From Membranipora membranacea (lineage: Eukaryota > Bryozoa > Gymnolaemata > Cheilostomatida > Membraniporidae), in assembly GCA_914767715.1 (NCBI GenBank), contig OU612074.1:7519501-7583500 (forward strand): 64,000 nucleotides of DNA, written 5' to 3'. The notes beneath the pieces are model-generated. The model had not been told where the DNA came from. It ran no database searches and saw only the letters and a program-made list of their open reading frames with translations. Shown here one piece after another: positions 59,601-64,000 of the stretch. Within the stretch, counting starts at the first letter, position 1; each line of letters starts with the position of its first letter. Position numbers and translations under genes: made by a program.

Positions 59601-62600
59601 AAGGACATGCTCAATATGCTTCCCTGGGAGAAACCAGAAAAAGTGAAGAGAGAACTTCTCAAGTTCCTTGAAAATGGGCACCTGAACGAAGCGTATGTGC
59701 CTACAATGACAATTTTGAGTTAAGGTTTCCCAAACAAATAATTTCTTAAAGGGCAACCAAGGTTTCAAACAACTTCTCATTGATGGCCATTGATTAATAG
59801 CAGATTGCACCTTCTGCATGGGGAAAAAGACAAAATATAATTCGGATGATTATTCAGCCAGAATTCTTGTGAAACATTTCTTCCATCAGGTGCTCAAACT
59901 CAGCTAAAAGAGAATACCACATAGCAGTTTCCTGTTCCTGTTATTATTTAGCCTGTGCTCTATAATTATTACAGCAAAGTCTTGGAACCTCCCCTAAACT
60001 GAAGTGTTACCCAGCTTAGAGTCAGCAACTACTTTGAGTTTTGCATCGCGTAATGCACAAAGCTGATGCTGCCCAGCACATTATTTCCTACCCATTAATG
60101 CATTGCTGCGAAACCTTGGTTGCCCTTTAAGAACAATGTAGCAGTAAAAGAGCCATTGTGGTCTGTACACATTGGCAGTTGGTAGCTAGACATGGTAGTC
60201 AGAACCACAAACCGATGACAAGCTTGACCCAGATTTTAACTTTTCTAGCATTATAACAAGTAATCGTATCATTCTTTTGCAGTTGTTTCAACAAGCTCAC
60301 TCAGAAGAATCTGGTGATCTCCGCGGTGTTGCAGGGTAGAATTTACGTTCTAGAGATACTGGCTGAGATCTATGATGTGCAGGCGAGAGTTTACGGGTCA
60401 TTGCAGGAAGGTTAGTCACACTTGGATATGACGAATCAATGTGTGTGTTGCTAACAGACATCTTATATTCATTCTCAGCCTTATGAATCATCCACCAAAC
60501 ACATTCTTGGCATCAGTTCTGGTATATTGCAATATTTAAGTGCTACGCTTTGTCCAGTACATTTTGGTGAGAGCAGAGCTTTTGAAATATTGCGCTACAC
60601 CAGCATCGTCTACTTAACCATGTTATGATAAAGTGCCGAATTACGTAGTATTAATAGTAGTTATAGAGTTATAGTAGCAGTACTGGTACCAGTAGCTTTT
60701 CTAGTTACAAAACTAGCAGTGGTGATTGCAGTGTTGGTATTAGACTACTTTTTTCAATATTTTTCCATATATTTTCGCATGAAGATGAACATCTTGGCAG
60801 CTCTCACAATGGTGCAAAAGCTGGATTGTATGTTTGCCGAAGTGTCAAAGAACAGACTCAGATACCACTGCTTTTGGGAGCTATTATCGAAAGAGACAAT
60901 CTGCTCAAAATGGAGCTGGAAACTGGTGATCGCCCACCAGATGAAGTCAAAGCTGACTATGAAAGTAAGTCTTCTGTTGCTTAGCCAAGAGGGAACCTAT
61001 GCATAACTATAACATGAACTTTGAGTAGACTTAAAATTAAAATGATATGCTCAAGTCCCATGCGGTTCTATTACACAGGATACCTCATTAATTATATATT
61101 GCTCACAAATAAGTGTATCACCCACTTTAAAAGATGTTTCCACTTATCAGACCCTGATTCAGTGTGTGCAACAAAAAAAGCACAGTCGATTCCAGCTTGT
61201 GTGGATGATGACCTAAAGTGAGAACAAACTTCAAATTTTTATTTTTTAAATAACCTTCATTCAATATCTGTATGACGTCATAAATCGGCTTTACTTTTAG
61301 GACTGCGAGACCTCACAGAGCAATGCTATGAGTACGGACTACTGAAGTCAGATATGAGTCAGGATAAATACCACAGATTTATATGTGATGAGGGCATAGC
61401 TAGCTGTAAAGGTAAGCTTGTCATTGGTTTTTTTAAAGTATACAATAATTTACTGATTATTTGATCAGATATATCCATAGACTTAATAATAAACCTAGAC
61501 AGGACACTATATACAGCTGAAGTGAGGCACTTAATTGTGGGGCAACGTAATGTCATTGGACGGTGTAGAAGCAATGATGCTATCATTGATTTACTGTCCA
61601 TAATCAAGGTTTTTTTGTTTATAACTCAATCAATTTTGATCGGATTTTGTATTTGTAAATTGCTTTACAATCAGCAGCATCTTTTTATCAACTTAATGCT
61701 GTTTCTTCAAAAATATTTATTGTCTAAAATTAGTACCAAACTGTTCAGGACAAGCTGCTAACTCTATTATAATTTTCAAACTTGAAATCCGATCAAAATT
61801 GATCGAGTTATCGACAAAAATCCTGGATTTTAGACATTAAATCAATGATAGCATGATTGCTTCTACACCTTCCAATGACGTTAAGTTGCCCACAATTAAC
61901 TGCCTCAGTGCCTCAATGCTAATGCTCTATATAGTGTCCTGTCTAGGTTTATTATTAAGTCTATGGATATATCTGATTATCATGATAATTGACCATACTT
62001 ATATTGGGAATCAATGCTAGAAATCTATTTAGTTGGCTTCCAAGGTTGTGGTTAAAATAATTTAGTTCTTCGCTTGAGGGGGTTGATATTGGGAAATCAA
62101 AGTCTTGTATCAACAATACTGTGTAAAAGCACAAGCACAAGACTTCATCCTCAAATTGGCGACATGAAATTTAAGCAATGTATTCATCAAACGGACCACT
62201 ATTTCAGGCCAAACAGGAAAATGGAGCATTTTTGTTACTCAAGTATGTTGACCTGGTCTGTCAGCAAAGCCATGTGAGGTTAGCTCTTGCTAGTAAGCTT
62301 ACAGTGGATCGTCTGTGTGTTAAGTCTTCATTGTGGAGAGAGTTACCTCCTCTAGTGTACAAGTATTGTGACCTATTGTACCCAAGCCGCCCCTATACTC
62401 TTATCTGCCGGAATTCCGGCTACTCTTTAAATTGATCAAGCTCGGGGATGTGCAAAAACACAATGGTTTATGATAGTTTTAGGTGTGCCAGTACCAAATG
62501 GGAGGATCATCTTAGTTGCACACACAGGTGGGGGGGGGGTATCTCCCATTAGTTAGGTTGTCCATTCGTTCCGAATTTTCTATTTGACATGTACAAACAA

Positions 62601-64000
62601 CAATTGCACTTGTAACTGTTCTTTGAACACACATTGGCTGTGCTCGCTTCACATTTTAAGACGGTCAATTTGGAAACGATTTCTTTCATATGCCGCTTAT
62701 TTTTTATCAGGTCACTCTTTCAGTCGCACACGATCTCCACAAGATTATGAGGAGGGGAAGGCGTTGTTCTCTCAGCTTATTGATGACAGTAAACAGTTTG
62801 ACAGTGCACAGACTCAATCAAAAACACACAAGTAAGATCTCAAATAACTGAATAAAACTATCATGTGCAGACAAATCATGTTACTGTTTTATACTGATAC
62901 ATTTCCTATGAGTCACTCTTATTCTTTGTATGGTATCGTCAGATTCAATACCTGTTCAAGGGATTTTTTAGAGTATAACAACTGCTAAGAATAATGATCA
63001 GACTTTTTTTGCATTGGGTAAGATAAGATAAGAAATTGTTGTTTAAAGTATAATTCTCAGTCTTCCAACTATTTCTGAGATCAAGTCTGATCCAAATTGC
63101 CAGCAATCCAGTCATTTTCATTCTAATGGTGAGCCGGCGGCAGCTCAAACTCTAAAGTCAAGCAATTTTGATCATGCTTGATCTAAGTATTCCTTGGTTT
63201 TACTGAAAACAATTCTGATCTATTTTTCGTTTGTAGAAAGCTCGCTGAATTTGAGAACAGATGTGGATATTATTCTGAAGCTGTGAAACAAACCCTTTGG
63301 GCAATGTACTATCTCAACGAGTTCCTCAGAAAGGGAGCAGCGCATCCATCATTTCCTGAGCAGCAGCCAAAGTGTGGAAAGTTCAAGGCACTTTATAAGC
63401 TTCTGCAAGAATATTACCACCTGTGGAAAGGGGATAATGATCAGCTATCAACAATGTTGCAACGATCTAGCGAGGACCTGTTGATCAAATATGTGGAGAA
63501 CTTCACAAGCCACTACAACCAGAATTATTCTCCTAATAATCAAGCGGATGCGGAGAACCCTTTCCAAATCATTGAGGATCTCATTCCCAAGCCTGAGGTG
63601 AGTACGCCTGATACAGAAGTGAAAAATCTAACCTCTCTATGTCATAAGCAGAGAGGAATGAGCCTACTGGTTCTTACATCATTATGTATGCTCTTTGATA
63701 CAGCTATTAACACTGTCAAAATTCTCATAATATCAATATAAGTTTAATCTGATGGAATAATGCATTTTTTAATTCATCAATCAATCCTGTGTGTGGGTTT
63801 TATATTCTAAATTTGCTTATTGGATCAAGTATTACCAAAGCACACCAATGAATTTGACAGTTTGATTTTTTAGTTTGGGCTCACAAATTATTATGCAGCT
63901 GTCTCGTGCCTAAGATAATAATGTTTTTCTTATCTCTCTTTATATTTTTGTCACACAGGATGCAGCCATGGAGGTAAATCCACCTGATAATGCTCCTCAA
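56601..64000 (+). CDS. NB-ARC-type STAND ATPase with long helical C-terminal region (3' end outside window)
   Basis: Exons by reading frame and GT-AG sites: 56601-56733, 56941-57545, 57779-58021, 58159-58346, 58605-58770, 58981-59126, 59438-59692, 60283-60410, 60785-60964, 61301-61411, 62176-62278, 62724-62831, 63237-63597 and 63959 onward. All joins keep frame and give 923 codons so far. After a short FIGG-type lead, GMSGVGKTE (residues 45-53) is the P-loop and LFLFDDAE (132-139) the Walker B. KIVVTIQ follows in sensor position, and GLPLAL (230-235) is the GxP motif of NB-ARC domains. The rest is mostly alpha-helical, perhaps TPR-like. STAND proteins are ATP-driven oligomerising switches of innate immunity and cell death; this role is inferred. 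No effector domain precedes the ATPase in this model. The start ATG is the first after an in-frame stop; a missed upstream exon is possible. Acceptors of exons 9, 11 and 12 were chosen by phase and are the weakest. Confidence 0.85.

Noticed and set aside
60791-61006. Alternative reading of exon 9 as ALTMVQKLDCMFAEVSKNRL
   Set aside because: It does not keep frame to exon 10. The chosen frame (AGLYVCRSVKEQTQ, then GAIIERDNLLKMELETG) fits the phases on both sides.
61151-61221. Extra STAND exon (PDSVCATKKAQ...)
   Set aside because: Including it breaks the phase to the next exon; direct joining of 60964 to 61301 keeps frame.

Overview
The window is AT-rich metazoan genomic DNA. Genes carry short GT-AG introns (about 130-900 bp inside the large gene) and sit among many degraded mobile elements, minisatellites and segmental duplications. 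A calponin/transgelin-type gene, a multi-exon NB-ARC-type STAND ATPase and non-LTR retrotransposons all point to an invertebrate animal. A sponge or another early-branching lineage is my guess, but nothing in the sequence proves it.

Layout. (1) 0.8-5.1 kb, + strand: the 3' exons of a calponin/transgelin-family gene, with two small DNA transposons in its last intron. (2) 5.1-13.8 kb: no host gene found. It holds small inverted-repeat elements, a B-box minisatellite, a ~105-bp satellite that also carries a B-box-like core, and a dead non-LTR retrotransposon on the minus strand. (3) 13.9-14.8 kb, minus: a broken Gly/His-rich secreted-protein gene that has lost its ATG and gained an in-frame stop. 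(4) 15.5-44.8 kb: a tandem array of three long, individually rearranged units. Each unit has long inverted repeats around a spacer that carries a small secreted-peptide gene (60 aa, minus) and pieces of a second non-LTR retrotransposon. Unit 3 alone also holds a 2.1-kb transposon in a TTAA site; the empty site is preserved in unit 2. (5) 45.6-46.5 kb: a hAT-type non-autonomous element with a perfect 8-bp target duplication. (6) 48.7-51.0 kb, +: an intact three-exon gene for a 553-aa Gly/His-rich secreted proprotein. (7) 52.0-52.5 kb: an isolated GC-rich island with a TATA box. (8) 56.6 kb to the window end, +: at least 14 exons of an NB-ARC-type STAND ATPase with a long helical C-terminal part, continuing past the window.

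The most unusual theme is a family of secreted precursors built on one cassette: TATA box, 5' leader and a signal peptide of the MRVL(G/V)ALVVV type. The same cassette precedes two unrelated mature regions. One is Gly/His-rich with hydrophobic 11-residue glycine-zipper repeats at the end. The other is a 60-residue precursor ending in a dibasic site plus a short peptide with C-terminal Gly. In the 13.9-15 kb copy and the array copies, near-identical DNA runs from the promoter to the end of the signal peptide and stops there, so promoter and signal peptide appear to have moved as a module. The STAND ATPase (a class that includes innate-immune sensors) lies about 5.6 kb downstream; a functional link to the secreted family is not shown by the sequence.
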